This document shows positions 18,114 through 27,776 of a stretch of 64,000 nt of DNA, in pieces. Position 1 is the stretch's first letter, and the number at the start of each line of letters is the position of its first letter. A model generated the notes under the pieces. The model worked only from the letters and a program-made list of their open reading frames with translations. It searched no databases and had not been told where the DNA came from. The stretch lies in contig NZ_JAELTI010000005.1 in the NCBI RefSeq assembly GCF_016428755.1, forward strand, positions 58,778 through 122,777, written 5' to 3'. Made by a program: the position numbers and the translations under genes. The DNA comes from Allobosea sp. ASV33. GTDB taxonomy: Bacteria > Pseudomonadota > Alphaproteobacteria > Rhizobiales > Beijerinckiaceae.

Positions 18114-18191
18114 GTCCCGCGAAGAGCCGCGGGACTTCTCTTGCGTCTTGCACGGATCATGCCGCCGGCCGCCCACGCGGCCGACGGCATG
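18114..18191 (-). other. Two hairpins in the phnS-phnT gap
   Basis: The gap contains two inverted repeats: GTCCCGCG/CGCGGGAC at 18114-18135 and a longer imperfect one (CATGCCG..GGCCGC / GCGGCC..CGGCATG) at 18158-18191. Neither has a long T-run on the minus strand. They probably stabilise the upstream phnS message or allow partial termination so that binding protein exceeds the membrane parts, a common pattern in ABC operons. Confidence 0.5.
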
Positions 18192-18199
18192 GCAGAGGC

Positions 18200-19219
18200 T
18201 CAGTTCTTCGGCGCAGCCTTCGACTCGTAGCGCTTCGACCATTCGGCGAGCACGCGGTCGCGGTTGTCGGCCATCCAGCCGAGGTCGTTCTTGATCATGC
18301 CGGCTTCCGCATTGGCGGGGTAGTTCGCCGGCTTGTTCTCGACGCCGGGCGCGGCAACGATCGCATAGGTCTTAGAGTAGAGCTCGTTGGCGTCCTTGGT
18401 GGTCGACCAGTCGGCGATCTTCTTGGCGAGCGCGAGGTTCTTCGAGCCCTTGACGATGGCGCTGGCTTCCATCTCCCAGCCCACGCCCTCCTTCGGGATC
18501 ACGACCTCGATCGGCGCGCCCTTGCTCTTCTCGGAGGCGCCGCGCATGTCGAGCGCCAGCCCGATCGTGCGCTCGCCGCGCGCCGCCTGGACGCAAGGCG
18601 CCGAGCCCGAATGCAGGTAGGCGCCGATATTCTCGTGCAGCCCGTCCATGAATTTCCAGCCTTCGGCCTCGCCCATGCTCTGCAGCCAGCCGGCGACCAT
18701 CAGGTAGCCGGTGCCCGACGAAGCCGGGTGCGGCATCACGATCTTGCCCTTGAAGGCCGGATTGAGCAGGTCCTTCCAGGAGGTCGGGACGGGGACGCCC
18801 TTGGCCTCGGCGGTATTATAGCAGACGACGCCGAGATAGGCGTCCATGCCAGTCCAGGTATAGGGGCTGTTGGGATCGCGGAAGACCGGCTTCAGGGCAT
18901 CGGCGCCGGCGGGCTTGTAGGTTTCGAGCAGGCCTGCCTTCTCGAACATCAGGAGGCTCGACGCCGCCAGGCCCATCACCATATCGGCGCGGGGATTGTC
19001 CTTCTCGGCGAGGAAGCGAGCCGTAATGACGCCGGTGGAGTCGCGGACCCAGACGACCTCCGCCTCGGGCACCGCCTTCTCGATCGAGGATTTGAAGGGC
19101 GCGAGCTGGTCGTTCTCCAGCGCGGTGTAGATCGTCACCTTGGTCTTCTGCGCGTGAGCGACGCCCGGAAGCGCCAGTGCAAAGGCACCGATGACGCAGG
19201 AAGCAAGCCAGTTCTTCAT
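18200..19219 (-). CDS. phnS: 2-aminoethylphosphonate ABC importer, periplasmic binding protein (PhnS-like)
   Basis: A 339-residue exported protein. The signal peptide MKNWLASCVIGAFALALPGV ends at AHA before QKTKVTIYTALENDQL. The mature part is an SBP_bac (Fe3+/AEP type) lobe protein with VTIYTALENDQLAPFKSSIEK, GLAASSLLMFEKAGLLE and DAYLGVVCYNT. It heads the importer genes and is followed by the ATPase and fused permease. Its neighbour upstream is phnY, with a hairpin terminator between. AEP as ligand is inferred from the adjoining phnWAY genes. Confidence 0.87.
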   Translation of the reverse strand: MKNWLASCVIGAFALALPGVAHAQKTKVTIYTALENDQLAPFKSSIEKAVPEAEVVWVRDSTGVITARFLAEKDNPRADMVMGLAASSLLMFEKAGLLETYKPAGADALKPVFRDPNSPYTWTGMDAYLGVVCYNTAEAKGVPVPTSWKDLLNPAFKGKIVMPHPASSGTGYLMVAGWLQSMGEAEGWKFMDGLHENIGAYLHSGSAPCVQAARGERTIGLALDMRGASEKSKGAPIEVVIPKEGVGWEMEASAIVKGSKNLALAKKIADWSTTKDANELYSKTYAIVAAPGVENKPANYPANAEAGMIKNDLGWMADNRDRVLAEWSKRYESKAAPKN

Positions 19220-19285
19220 ATTCTCATCCCCTCTTTATGATCAGTTTGAACGCTCTTCGGACGTTTTCTTCCCCTGACAGACGAA

Positions 19286-19313
19286 AGCGCAGGCGGATCG
19301 CTCCGCCTGCGCT
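19286..19313 (-). terminator. Hairpin between phnY and phnS
   Basis: A perfect 12-bp stem AGCGCAGGCGGA / TCCGCCTGCGCT with a 4-nt loop, 13 nt past the phnY stop. On the minus strand it is followed by TTTCG only, so it is a strong hairpin with a weak T-tract. It most likely separates the phnWAY transcript from the transporter operon. Confidence 0.6.
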
Positions 19314-19326
19314 GACCTTTTCTTGT

Positions 19327-20778
19327 TCACGCGGTCCAGGGCATCGACCACGTCTTGACGTTGGTGAAGGATTTCATGGCTTCGACGACGCCCTCCTTGT
19401 AGCCGAGGCCGGAATCCTTGATGCCACCGAAGGGGGACATCTCGATTCGGTAGCCCGGGACCTCCCAGAGATTGACCGTGCCGACCTCGAGATCGGCGAC
19501 GAAGCGCTGGATGTAATCGTAGCGGTTGGTGCAGATGCCGGAAGAGAGACCATAGGCGGTGGAGTTCGAGATCCGGATCACCTCGGTGATGTCGTCGGGC
19601 ACGCGGATGATCGGGATCACCGGGCCGAAGGTCTCCTCATGCACCAGCTCGCAGGTGTAAGGGATTTTGTCGACGACGGTCGGGTGGAACAGCGCCCCTT
19701 CCGCGCGCTTGCCGTAGAGAACCTCGGCGCCCTTGGTCACGGCGTCGTCGACGCGGGCCTGGAAGAGCGCAGCCGAGCGGGCGTTGATGACGCAGCCGAC
19801 ATCGGTGGCGGGGTCCATCGGATCGCCGCATTTGAGCTTTTTGGCCTTCTCGACGACGAGCTTGGCGAAGGCATCGGCGACGCTCTCGACCACCAGGATG
19901 CGCTTCACCGCCGTGCAGCGCTGGCCGGAGTTCTTGGTCGCGCCGGTGACGGCGAGCTCGGCCGCCTTGTCGAGATCGGCATCTTCCATGACGATCAGCG
20001 GATCGTTGCCGCCGAGTTCCAGCACGATGCGCTTGTAGCCCGCCGTATTGGCGATGTGCTTGCCGACGCGGACCGAGCCGGTGAAGGTCACCAGATCCGC
20101 ATCGGGATCGGTGATCATCGCATCGCCCATGGTCGAGGGGTTGCCGGTGACGACCGAGAGCATCTCCGGCGGCAGGCCGGCCTCGTAGAGCACGTCGGCC
20201 AGCGCCAGCGCGGTCAGCGGGGTCAGTTCGGTCGGCTTTAGGACGAGGCGGTTATTGGTCGCGATCGCCGGGGCCAGCTTGTGGCTGACCATGTTGAGCG
20301 GGTGGTTGAACGGGGTGATCGCCGAGATCACGCCGAGCAGCGGCTGGCGCGTCGTGAAGATCTTGCGCGCCTTGCCGTTCGGCGAGATGTCGCAGGAGAA
20401 CATCTCGCCATCGTCCTTGATGGTGAGCTGCGCCGCGAAGGACCAGACGTCGTAGGCGCGGCTCGCCTCATAGAGCGAGTCCTTCCAGCACAGGCCCGCT
20501 TCCGCCGTGATCAGCTTCGCGAAGAGCTCCTTGCGGTCACGCAGCAGCTCGGCCGTCTTCTGCAGGATCTGCTGGCGCTCGTAGCGCGAGAGCGTCGGCT
20601 TGAAGGCTTTCGCCTTGGCGAAGGCCTCGCGGACATGCTCGGGCCGGGCGGCCGGGATCAGGCCGACCACGCTGTCGTCATAGGGGTTCCTGACCTCGAC
20701 CATGTCGTCGGTCGTGACCAGCTTGCCGGCGATGCGCATCGCCTCGCGCCGCACCGGCGGCTTCACGGTCGCGTTCAT
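19327..20778 (-). CDS. phnY: Phosphonoacetaldehyde dehydrogenase
   Basis: A 483-residue NAD-dependent aldehyde dehydrogenase that oxidises phosphonoacetaldehyde to phosphonoacetate. ALDH marks: [30 protein letters not shown], general-base Glu in VLELGGNDP, catalytic Cys in [21 protein letters not shown] and [12 protein letters not shown]. The functional call comes from the adjacent phnA (1 nt between stop and start) and phnW, the defining set of the phosphonoacetaldehyde to phosphonoacetate route. Last gene of the phnWAY operon. Confidence 0.93.
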   Translation of the reverse strand: MNATVKPPVRREAMRIAGKLVTTDDMVEVRNPYDDSVVGLIPAARPEHVREAFAKAKAFKPTLSRYERQQILQKTAELLRDRKELFAKLITAEAGLCWKDSLYEASRAYDVWSFAAQLTIKDDGEMFSCDISPNGKARKIFTTRQPLLGVISAITPFNHPLNMVSHKLAPAIATNNRLVLKPTELTPLTALALADVLYEAGLPPEMLSVVTGNPSTMGDAMITDPDADLVTFTGSVRVGKHIANTAGYKRIVLELGGNDPLIVMEDADLDKAAELAVTGATKNSGQRCTAVKRILVVESVADAFAKLVVEKAKKLKCGDPMDPATDVGCVINARSAALFQARVDDAVTKGAEVLYGKRAEGALFHPTVVDKIPYTCELVHEETFGPVIPIIRVPDDITEVIRISNSTAYGLSSGICTNRYDYIQRFVADLEVGTVNLWEVPGYRIEMSPFGGIKDSGLGYKEGVVEAMKSFTNVKTWSMPWTA

Positions 20779-20779
20779 C

Positions 20780-22033
20780 TCAGTTCACCAGGTTCAGGGC
20801 GACGTCGAAGACGTCGAAATTGCGGAGGGTGCGGCCCTGCGGCACCGTGATCGGCCGGTTGGCGATCATCGGCACGCGCTGCTCGGTGATGCCGCCATGC
20901 GAGCGCAGGGGCTCGGTCAGGCCCGAGAGATCGTGCCGGTCCGGCGAGGTGCCGATCACCTTCTGGCGGGTCGAGACGACCACGACATCGCCGATCCGGT
21001 CGGCCGGCAGTTCGAAGCGCTCGCAGGCTTCCGCCGAGGTCACCGCCAGCGCGATGCCCTCGATCCCGGAGATGCGAGCCGCGACCTCTTCCTGGCTGGC
21101 GCCGTCGGGCAGATAGACCGTGGCGAAGGAGCCGAGCGCGCCGTGATGCACGACATAGGGGTCGGTGATCGGCAGGATCACGCGCATCGTGCCCTTGCCG
21201 TACCATTCGTCCATCAGGCTCTGGAGATAGACGACATCGGGCTCGCCATTGGCGAGATGCTTGTCGTTCATGCCGTGATCGGCGGTGATGACCAGCGTGC
21301 AGCCGAGCGCATCGAGCTTGCCGACGTAACCGTCGAACATGGCGTAGAACGAGTCCGCCATCTCCGAGCCCGGCCCGGCCTTGTGCTGCACATAGTCGGT
21401 GGTCGAGAGATACATCAGGTCGGGCTTGAAGGTCTCTAGCAGCTTGACGCCAGCGGCGAAGACGAATTCCGAGAGATCGGCCGAATAGACCGACGGCACC
21501 GGCATGCCGACGAAATCGAGCACGTTCTCGATGCCGTTCTCGGCCTTGTTGGCCTTGTCGGCCTTTTCCGAGGAGAAGGCGATCGCGCTGCCGGCCCCGA
21601 AGTCGAGCCCCTTGCCGAGCAGCGTGCGCAGCTTGTCCTTGGCGGTGACCATCGCGACCTTGAAGCCGGCCTTCTGGAACTCGGCGAGGATGGTCGGCGC
21701 CCTAAGGAAGCGGGCATCGTTCATCATCACCTCTTCCTTGGCCTCGCGGTCGTAGAAGAAGTTGCCGGCGATGCCATGCCAGACCGGCGGGCGGCCGGTG
21801 ATGATCGAAAGGTTGTTCGGGTTGGTGAAGCTCGGGATCACCGAATAGGCATGGGTGCTGGCGCCGGTCTTCATGATCCGGTCGAGGTGCGGCGTCAGCC
21901 CCTTGGCGCTGGCAGCCTCGATATAGGCCGGCTCCGAGCCGTCCATGCAGATCACCACCGTCGGGCGCTGCGGCCGGGCATATTCGCGGCCGTTTGCAAC
22001 GACATCCGCGCCGATCTTCGTGTGCATTGTCAT
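20780..22033 (-). CDS. phnA: Phosphonoacetate hydrolase
   Basis: A 417-residue alkaline-phosphatase-superfamily enzyme that cleaves phosphonoacetate to acetate and phosphate using two metal ions. Expected ligands and nucleophile are visible: CMDGSEPAY (Asp31), [16 protein letters not shown] (Thr70 nucleophile), [10 protein letters not shown] (Asp213, His217), TADHGMND (Asp252, His253) and a late [13 protein letters not shown]is. Length fits the family. It lies between phnW (10 nt) and phnY. No signal peptide, so cytosolic. It is the C-P bond-breaking step of the island, independent of C-P lyase and phosphonatase, neither of which is in this window. Confidence 0.95.
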   Translation of the reverse strand: MTMHTKIGADVVANGREYARPQRPTVVICMDGSEPAYIEAASAKGLTPHLDRIMKTGASTHAYSVIPSFTNPNNLSIITGRPPVWHGIAGNFFYDREAKEEVMMNDARFLRAPTILAEFQKAGFKVAMVTAKDKLRTLLGKGLDFGAGSAIAFSSEKADKANKAENGIENVLDFVGMPVPSVYSADLSEFVFAAGVKLLETFKPDLMYLSTTDYVQHKAGPGSEMADSFYAMFDGYVGKLDALGCTLVITADHGMNDKHLANGEPDVVYLQSLMDEWYGKGTMRVILPITDPYVVHHGALGSFATVYLPDGASQEEVAARISGIEGIALAVTSAEACERFELPADRIGDVVVVSTRQKVIGTSPDRHDLSGLTEPLRSHGGITEQRVPMIANRPITVPQGRTLRNFDVFDVALNLVN

Positions 22034-22043
22034 CTCTGGTTCC

Positions 22044-23189
22044 TCACGCGGCCGACTTCAGGCCGACGCCCATTTCATCAAGGACATCCGACACTGTGGC
22101 GACGAAGGCGCGCATGTCCTGTGCGCCGAGCGCCCCGATGCAACCGATGCGGAAGCTGTCGGCGACCGTCAGCTTGCCGGGATAGATGACGTAGCCGGCA
22201 TCCTTCAGCGCGTCGTAAAAGCGCTGGAAGACGAAATTCTTGTCCTCCGGCATGTGGAAGGTGACGATGATCGGCGCCTGCCGGGCTGCCGGCAGCAGCG
22301 TGCGGAAGCCGAGCCCTTCCATGCCCTCGATCAGGATGCGGGCATTCTCGGCATAGCGCTCGCCGCGCCCGGCGACGCCGCCCTCGGCCCAGAACTCCTG
22401 CAAGGCCGCGTGGAAGGCGACGATGACATGGATCGGCGGGGTGAAGCGGTACTGGCCGGTGCGCTCGAAGCCGGCATTCTGGTCATGGAGATCGAGCACC
22501 AGCGTCGTGGCATTGCCCTTGGTCTCGGCGAGCGCGCTCTTGCGGGCGATGACGAAGCCGAGGCCGGGAACACCCTGGATGCACTTGTTCGAGGAAGCGG
22601 CGACCGCGTCGAAATAGACCTCGCGGCTGTCGAGCGGCAGGGCGCCGAAGGCGCTCATCGAGTCGACCAGCAGGCGGCGGCCATGGCGCTTGGCCAGCGC
22701 GGCGATCGCCTCGACCGGATTGCGGATGCCGCTGGTCGTCTCGCAATGGACGGTGAAGATGTGGGTGATCGCGGTGTCCGCCACCAGCATGCGATCGACC
22801 TCGGCGAGATCAGGCGGAGTGTCCTCGGCGGTCTCGTGCACCACGACGGCGCGGCCGGCTATCTCGACGATGCGCTTGGCGCGCTGGCCATAGGCGCCGT
22901 TGATCAGGATCAGGATCTTGCCGTCGCGCGGCACGAAGGTGGTCAGCATCGCCTCGACGGCGAAAGTGCCGGAGCCCTGCATCGGCACGGTGACGAAATC
23001 CTCGCCGCCATGGATGATCTTCGGCAATTCCTCCAGAACCGCCTTGTTGATGCCGACGAAGGTCGCGTCGCGCGAGCCCCAGTCATGCACCATCGCCTCC
23101 TTGATGGCCTTGCTGGTGGTCAGCGGGCCGGGGGTCAGGAGGAGCGGATCACCGGTTTCGGAAGAGGCAGGGCGGCGGGCCTGGGCCAT
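22044..23189 (-). CDS. phnW: 2-aminoethylphosphonate--pyruvate transaminase
   Basis: A 381-residue class V PLP aminotransferase that converts AEP plus pyruvate to phosphonoacetaldehyde plus alanine. Marks: LLLTPGPLTTSKAIKEAMVHDWGSRD at the N-terminus, PMQGSGTFAVEAML, HCETTSGIRNP, LVDSMSAFGALP and AASSNKCIQGVPG with the PLP lysine at 202. I place the start at ATG 23189 since upstream codons run into the LysR operator. First gene of phnWAY and divergent from the LysR at 23297. Confidence 0.95.
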   Translation of the reverse strand: MAQARRPASSETGDPLLLTPGPLTTSKAIKEAMVHDWGSRDATFVGINKAVLEELPKIIHGGEDFVTVPMQGSGTFAVEAMLTTFVPRDGKILILINGAYGQRAKRIVEIAGRAVVVHETAEDTPPDLAEVDRMLVADTAITHIFTVHCETTSGIRNPVEAIAALAKRHGRRLLVDSMSAFGALPLDSREVYFDAVAASSNKCIQGVPGLGFVIARKSALAETKGNATTLVLDLHDQNAGFERTGQYRFTPPIHVIVAFHAALQEFWAEGGVAGRGERYAENARILIEGMEGLGFRTLLPAARQAPIIVTFHMPEDKNFVFQRFYDALKDAGYVIYPGKLTVADSFRIGCIGALGAQDMRAFVATVSDVLDEMGVGLKSAA

Positions 23190-23272
23190 GATGGTCTCGC
23201 GATGTGTTGCGGCGGATGACCGGACGCTAGGACCGCGATTGACATAGGTCCAATACATCGTTTCCATATCTC

Positions 23273-23291
23273 CTATAGATAGGATCTATAG
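23273..23291. promoter_or_regulatory. Strong LysR-type operator between phnW and its LysR gene
   Basis: CTATAGATAGGATCTATAG is a 19-bp inverted repeat with perfect 8-bp arms and a 3-bp centre; it contains ATAG-N7-CTAT, the same layout as the ATAC-N7-GTAT boxes of BenM/CatM-type regulators. It ends 5 nt before the LysR ATG, covering that gene's ribosome site, so binding would repress the regulator itself while positioned about 84-102 nt upstream of phnW. A TTGACA at 23239-23244 on the plus strand may be a -35 element. Confidence 0.7.
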
Positions 23292-23296
23292 CAACG

Positions 23297-24175
23297 ATGG
23301 CCATCAGCTATTCCGGCCTCTCGGCCTTCCACGCCGTCGCCGAGGCGCAGAGCTTCACCGGCGCCGCCAAGACGCGCCATGTCAGCCAACCCACCCTCTC
23401 CGCCCAGGTGCGCGGGCTGGAAGATGCCTATGGCGTGCGCCTGTTCGATCGTGCCGGCCGGCAGGTGAAACTGACCCCGCTCGGGCAGAGCCTGTTCGTG
23501 GTCACGGCGCGGTTGTTCGCAGCAGAGGATGAAGCGGAATCGCTGCTCGCCGGCAGCCGCACGCTGCAGCGCGGCCATCTGCGGATCGCCGCCGACAGCG
23601 CCACCCATGTCATGCCGGCGCTGGCACGGATGCGCGAGCGCTATCCGGGCCTGACATTCTCCCTCAGCATCGGCAATTCCTCGGAAGTCGTCGACCAGAT
23701 CATGGATTTCGCCGCCGATGTCGCGATCACCGCGCGCGCCAATTCCGATCCGCGCATCCATAGCGTCCGGCTGCGCTCGGACGATCTCGTCGCCTTCGTC
23801 TCGGACCAGCACGAACTGGCCCGGCACGACCAGATCCCGATCGAGGCCTTCGCCGGCCAGGATATCGTGCTGCGCGAGCGCGGCTCGATCACGCGGGAGG
23901 TCTTCGAGAACCGGCTGTCGCTTGCCGGGATCAAGCCGGCGAACCTGCTGGAGGTGCAGTCGCGCGAGGCCGTGCGCGAAGCCGTCGCCTTCGGCTTCGG
24001 GATCGGCGTCGTCTTCGCGGCCGAGTTCAAGCCGGAAGCCGGATTGAAGCGCATCATCATCACCGGCGCCAATTTCGACGTCGGCGAGTACATCGTCTGC
24101 CGGGCCGAGCGCCAGCGCCTGCCGCTGGTGCGCAGCTTCTTCGAGACGGTTCAGGACGTGATCGACGCGCGCTGA
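23297..24175 (+). CDS. phnR: LysR-family regulator of AEP degradation (PhnR-like, copy 2)
   Basis: A 292-residue LTTR with HTH sequence FHAVAEAQSFTGAAKTRHVSQPTLSAQVRGLEDAYGVRLFDRAGR and a substrate-binding-fold sensor containing LRIAADSATHV, VLRERGSITREVF and EVQSREAVREAVAFGFGIG. It is divergent from phnWAY with a near-perfect LysR box between, as expected for the local AEP-responsive activator. It is paralogous to the LysR at 13598, so the island is flanked by two related regulators. Gene symbol by context. Confidence 0.88.
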   Translation: MAISYSGLSAFHAVAEAQSFTGAAKTRHVSQPTLSAQVRGLEDAYGVRLFDRAGRQVKLTPLGQSLFVVTARLFAAEDEAESLLAGSRTLQRGHLRIAADSATHVMPALARMRERYPGLTFSLSIGNSSEVVDQIMDFAADVAITARANSDPRIHSVRLRSDDLVAFVSDQHELARHDQIPIEAFAGQDIVLRERGSITREVFENRLSLAGIKPANLLEVQSREAVREAVAFGFGIGVVFAAEFKPEAGLKRIIITGANFDVGEYIVCRAERQRLPLVRSFFETVQDVIDAR

Positions 24176-24226
24176 AGCGAAAGCGTACCCCCTGCCCCAT
24201 TGCGCAAATTGACAAGCCGGACAAAG

Positions 24227-24246
24227 ATATTTCAAACTTAAAATAT
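24227..24246. promoter_or_regulatory. 20-bp operator-like element (copy 1)
   Basis: ATATTTCAAACTTAAAATAT, quasi-palindromic (ATATTT/AAATAT ends), 21 nt before the PhzS-like monooxygenase ATG. An element identical at 18 of 20 positions lies upstream of the liv-type operon at 31121-31140. The shape resembles sites of MarR-type aromatic-acid repressors, but no MarR gene is in the window. Confidence 0.55.
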
Positions 24247-24267
24247 AAGACCTGAGGGGACGGGCAG

Positions 24268-25512
24268 ATGCGGGTTATCATCGTCGGCGGCGGCATCGGT
24301 GGATTGACGCTCGCGCTGATGCTCCATGCCCGCGGCATAGCCGCGACGGTCTACGAGCAGGCCAGCGAAATCCGCGAGGTCGGCGTCGGCATCAACACCC
24401 TGCCCCATGCCATCCGCGAGCTCGCCGATCTCGGCCTGCTGCCAGCGCTCGACGCGGTCGGCATCCGCACGCGCGAGTTGCACTACATGAACCGTTTCGG
24501 GCAGACGGTCTGGAGCGAGCCGCGCGGCCTGCATGCCGGCGCGCCGGTGCCGCAATTCTCGATCCATCGCGGCCGGCTGCAAGGCGTCATCCGCGACGCG
24601 GTCGCCGAGCGGCTGGGCGGGGATGCGATCCGCACCGGGCGGCGGTTGCAGGGCTTCATCCAGGACGAAGGCGGCGTCACCGCGCATTTCAGCGAGACCC
24701 GCTTCGGCGAGGCCGGCGAGACCGCGCGCGGCGACATCCTGATCGGCGCCGACGGCATCCATTCCGCCGTGCGCGCCTTCTATTTCCCGAACCAGGGGCC
24801 GCCGCGCTGGCAGGGCGTGCAGATGTGGCGCGGCGCCTGCGACTGGCCGGTCTTCCTCGACGGCGAGAGCATGATCATCGCCGGCGGCATGGCCGGAAAG
24901 CTCGTGCTCTATCCGATCGGCCAGGGCGCGACGCCGCAGACGCGGTTGACCAACTGGGTCGTCAATATCCGTACCGGCGATCCCGAAAGGCCGCCGCCGA
25001 AGGAGGCCTGGTCGAAACCGGGCCGGCTAGAGGACGTGCTGCCTTTCGCGAGGCGCTTCAGCGTGCCAGGCATGGATATCCTCGGGTTGGTCCGCGCGAC
25101 CTCCACCTTCTGGGAATATCCCATGTGCGACCGCGACCCGCTGCCGCGCTGGACCCATGGCCGTGTCACGTTGCTCGGCGACGCCGCCCATCCGATGTAC
25201 CCGGTCGGCTCCAACGGCGCTTCGCAGGCGATCCTCGACGCGCGCTGCCTCGCCGACTGGCTGGCGAAGGCGGAGCATCCGCGCCAGGCGCTGGCCGCCT
25301 ATGAGGCCGAGCGCCTGCCGGCGACGGCGGAGGTCGTGGCGATGAACCGGGTCGGCGGGCCGGAGCGAGTGATCGACGCGGTCGAGGCCCTGGCTCCGCA
25401 GGGCTTCGACGATATCGAGAAGGTGCTCGACCACGCCGCGCGCGAGCAGATCGTCAAGGGCTATGCCGGCAAGGCGGGGTTCTCGGTCGAACAGTTGGCG
25501 CGGAAGAAATAG
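24268..25512 (+). CDS. FAD-dependent monooxygenase, PhzS-like
   Basis: A 414-residue class A flavoprotein hydroxylase. FAD motif GGGIGG at residues 7-12, VGVGINTLP, FGQTVWSEPRGLHAG, FSIHRGRLQ, the DG motif LIGADGIHSAVRA, MWRGA, GRLEDVLPF, and the second FAD motif LLGDAAHPMYPVGSNGASQAI. These blocks match what I remember of PhzS (5-methylphenazine-1-carboxylate monooxygenase) closely, but no phenazine genes are present, so the substrate is probably another aromatic or N-heteroaromatic acid. It follows the LysR by 92 nt but has its own operator-like element. Converges on a cupin and liv-type operon with the same element. Confidence 0.85.
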   Translation: MRVIIVGGGIGGLTLALMLHARGIAATVYEQASEIREVGVGINTLPHAIRELADLGLLPALDAVGIRTRELHYMNRFGQTVWSEPRGLHAGAPVPQFSIHRGRLQGVIRDAVAERLGGDAIRTGRRLQGFIQDEGGVTAHFSETRFGEAGETARGDILIGADGIHSAVRAFYFPNQGPPRWQGVQMWRGACDWPVFLDGESMIIAGGMAGKLVLYPIGQGATPQTRLTNWVVNIRTGDPERPPPKEAWSKPGRLEDVLPFARRFSVPGMDILGLVRATSTFWEYPMCDRDPLPRWTHGRVTLLGDAAHPMYPVGSNGASQAILDARCLADWLAKAEHPRQALAAYEAERLPATAEVVAMNRVGGPERVIDAVEALAPQGFDDIEKVLDHAAREQIVKGYAGKAGFSVEQLARKK

Positions 25513-25541
25513 CGCTGCAACGCGCTTCCAGAAAAGCGCGC

Positions 25542-25637
25542 GTCATCCCGGACGCAGCGAAGCGGAGATCCGGGATCCATGCCTGAAGCTTCCCAGGAAG
25601 CGCTCCGGCATGGATCCCGGGTCAAGCCCGGGATGAC
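25542..25637. repeat. Intergenic palindromic repeat, family A copy 1
   Basis: Begins GTCATCCCGGACGCAGCGAA and ends CGGGATGAC; a long stem-loop with inner GATCCGGGATCCATG / CATGGATCCCGG segments. Two related copies lie at 26171-26276 and 29732-29849. It sits in the convergent gap between the monooxygenase and cupin genes, where it could act as a bidirectional terminator. Confidence 0.75.
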
Positions 25638-25666
25638 GGCTTGGTTCCGTACAGAACTCCTCCGTC

Positions 25667-26125
25667 TCAACCCGCGTCGGGCGGAGGCGGCAGGAAATCG
25701 ACCTCGTGCTTGGCCGAGAGCGCGACCACATCGGCCGGCTTTTGCTCCGCCATCGAATGCAGGCCCCAGAACAGATCGTAGAGCCGGGCGGTCGGCGAGA
25801 CCCAGAACAGGCATTTCACCGTGGAATCGCCCTTGTTGAACAGCCCATGCGGGATGTTGCGCGGCAGCTTGATCAGATCGCCGGCGGTGGCGAAACTCTC
25901 CTTGCCGTCGACCAGCAGGTCGAGCCGCCCCTCCAGCATGTAGATGAACTCGTCCTGCGTAGTGTGGATATGCGGTGGCACGAAGGTGCCGGGCGGCAGG
26001 GTCGCGTGCCAGGAGAAGCTCTCCTCCGTCAGCGTCTTCGGCACATAGGTCTGGCCGAGGATGTTCCAGGAAATGCCGTCGAGGCCCTCATTGGCGCGCG
26101 TCACGCCGGCGGTCAGCGGGTTCAT
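25667..26125 (-). CDS. Cupin-domain protein (quercetin-dioxygenase-like fold)
   Basis: A 152-residue single-domain cupin with PPHIHTTQDEFIYMLEG (metal ligands His52, His54, Glu59) and IPHGLFNKG (His93). The length fits small cupins used as isomerases, dioxygenases or sensors. It is the last gene on the strand of a liv-type importer, with repeat copy 2 between, and faces the PhzS-like monooxygenase. A role in converting the imported compound is plausible; reaction unknown. Confidence 0.82.
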   Translation of the reverse strand: MNPLTAGVTRANEGLDGISWNILGQTYVPKTLTEESFSWHATLPPGTFVPPHIHTTQDEFIYMLEGRLDLLVDGKESFATAGDLIKLPRNIPHGLFNKGDSTVKCLFWVSPTARLYDLFWGLHSMAEQKPADVVALSAKHEVDFLPPPPDAG

Positions 26126-26170
26126 GGGTGTTTCCTCTCTGTTCGTGGTCGGCTGATCGTAGAGCGCATC

Positions 26171-26276
26171 GTCATCCCGGACGCAGCGTAGCGGAGGTCC
26201 CGGATCCGTCGTCGAGCACCGGGGCCCTTCGATGGATCCCGGCTCGGCGCGGCTTTCGCCGCTTGGCCGGGATGAC
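26171..26276. repeat. Intergenic palindromic repeat, family A copy 2
   Basis: GTCATCCCGGACGCAGCGTA at one end and GGCCGGGATGAC at the other, closely related to copies at 25542 and 29732, with the same inner CTTCGATGGATCCCGG stretch as the third copy. Located between livF-like and cupin genes, so it may uncouple the cupin from the transporter. Confidence 0.75.
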
Positions 26277-26325
26277 GGCGCGGGTGGGATATCCGAAGGA
26301 GCAAAATCTCGGCTGTCCTCTGTCC

Positions 26326-27024
26326 TCAGAAATGCAGGAAGCGGTCCTTCACGGCGCTATCGCTCCGTAGTTCGGCGCTCGTGCCGCGCCAGACGACGCG
26401 GCCCTTTTCCAGCACGACATGGCGGTCGGCGATCCGGACCAGCGCATCGACATTCTTGTCGATGACGAGGATCGACTCGCCTTCCGCCTTCAGCGCCGTC
26501 AGGCAGTTCCAGATCTCCTCGCGGATCAGGGGAGCGAGCCCCTCGGTGGCCTCGTCGAGGATGATCAGCCTGGGGTTGGTCATCAGCGCCCGGCCGATCG
26601 CCAGCATCTGCTGCTCGCCGCCGGAGAGCTGGTTGCCGCGGTTCTCCCGCCGCTCCCTGAGGCGGGGGAAGAAGGCGTAGATGCGCCCGAGGTCCCAGCG
26701 CCTCTTGCCGGAGCGATCGGCCGCAGTCGCGATCAGGTTTTCCTCGACCGAGAGCGTCGGGAAGACCTGGCGGCCTTCAGGCACCAGCCCGATGCCCGCC
26801 TGGGCGATGCGGAAGGGCGCTGCACCGGTCAGGTCGCGCCCACCAAAGGCGATCTTGCCGGCCTTTGCCGGCAGCAGCCCCATGATCGAGCGTACCGTCG
26901 TGGTCTTGCCCATCCCGTTGCGGCCGAGCAGGGTCACGACCTCGCCTTCGCCGACGGTAAGGTCGACCCCGAACAGGATCTGCGCCTCGCCATAGCCGGC
27001 ATCGAGCCCTTCGACGCTGAGCAT
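26326..27024 (-). CDS. livF: Branched-chain-type ABC importer ATPase, LivF-like
   Basis: A 232-residue ATPase: VTLLGRNGMGKTT Walker A, LVPEGRQVFPTLSVEENL, LSGGEQQMLAIGRALM signature, LIILDEATEGLAP Walker B with the typical LivF D-E-A-T-E-G. It is the last ATPase of the five-gene importer and is 2 nt after livG. The family (HAAT) takes up branched-chain amino acids but also aromatic and dicarboxylic acids and amides. Symbol denotes family, not proven substrate. Confidence 0.9.
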   Translation of the reverse strand: MLSVEGLDAGYGEAQILFGVDLTVGEGEVVTLLGRNGMGKTTTVRSIMGLLPAKAGKIAFGGRDLTGAAPFRIAQAGIGLVPEGRQVFPTLSVEENLIATAADRSGKRRWDLGRIYAFFPRLRERRENRGNQLSGGEQQMLAIGRALMTNPRLIILDEATEGLAPLIREEIWNCLTALKAEGESILVIDKNVDALVRIADRHVVLEKGRVVWRGTSAELRSDSAVKDRFLHF

Positions 27025-27026
27025 CG

Positions 27027-27768
<742 letters not shown>

Positions 27769-27776
<8 letters not shown>

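Noticed and set aside
24268..25512. Phenazine biosynthesis
   Set aside because: The monooxygenase resembles PhzS, but no phzA-G or phzM genes accompany it.
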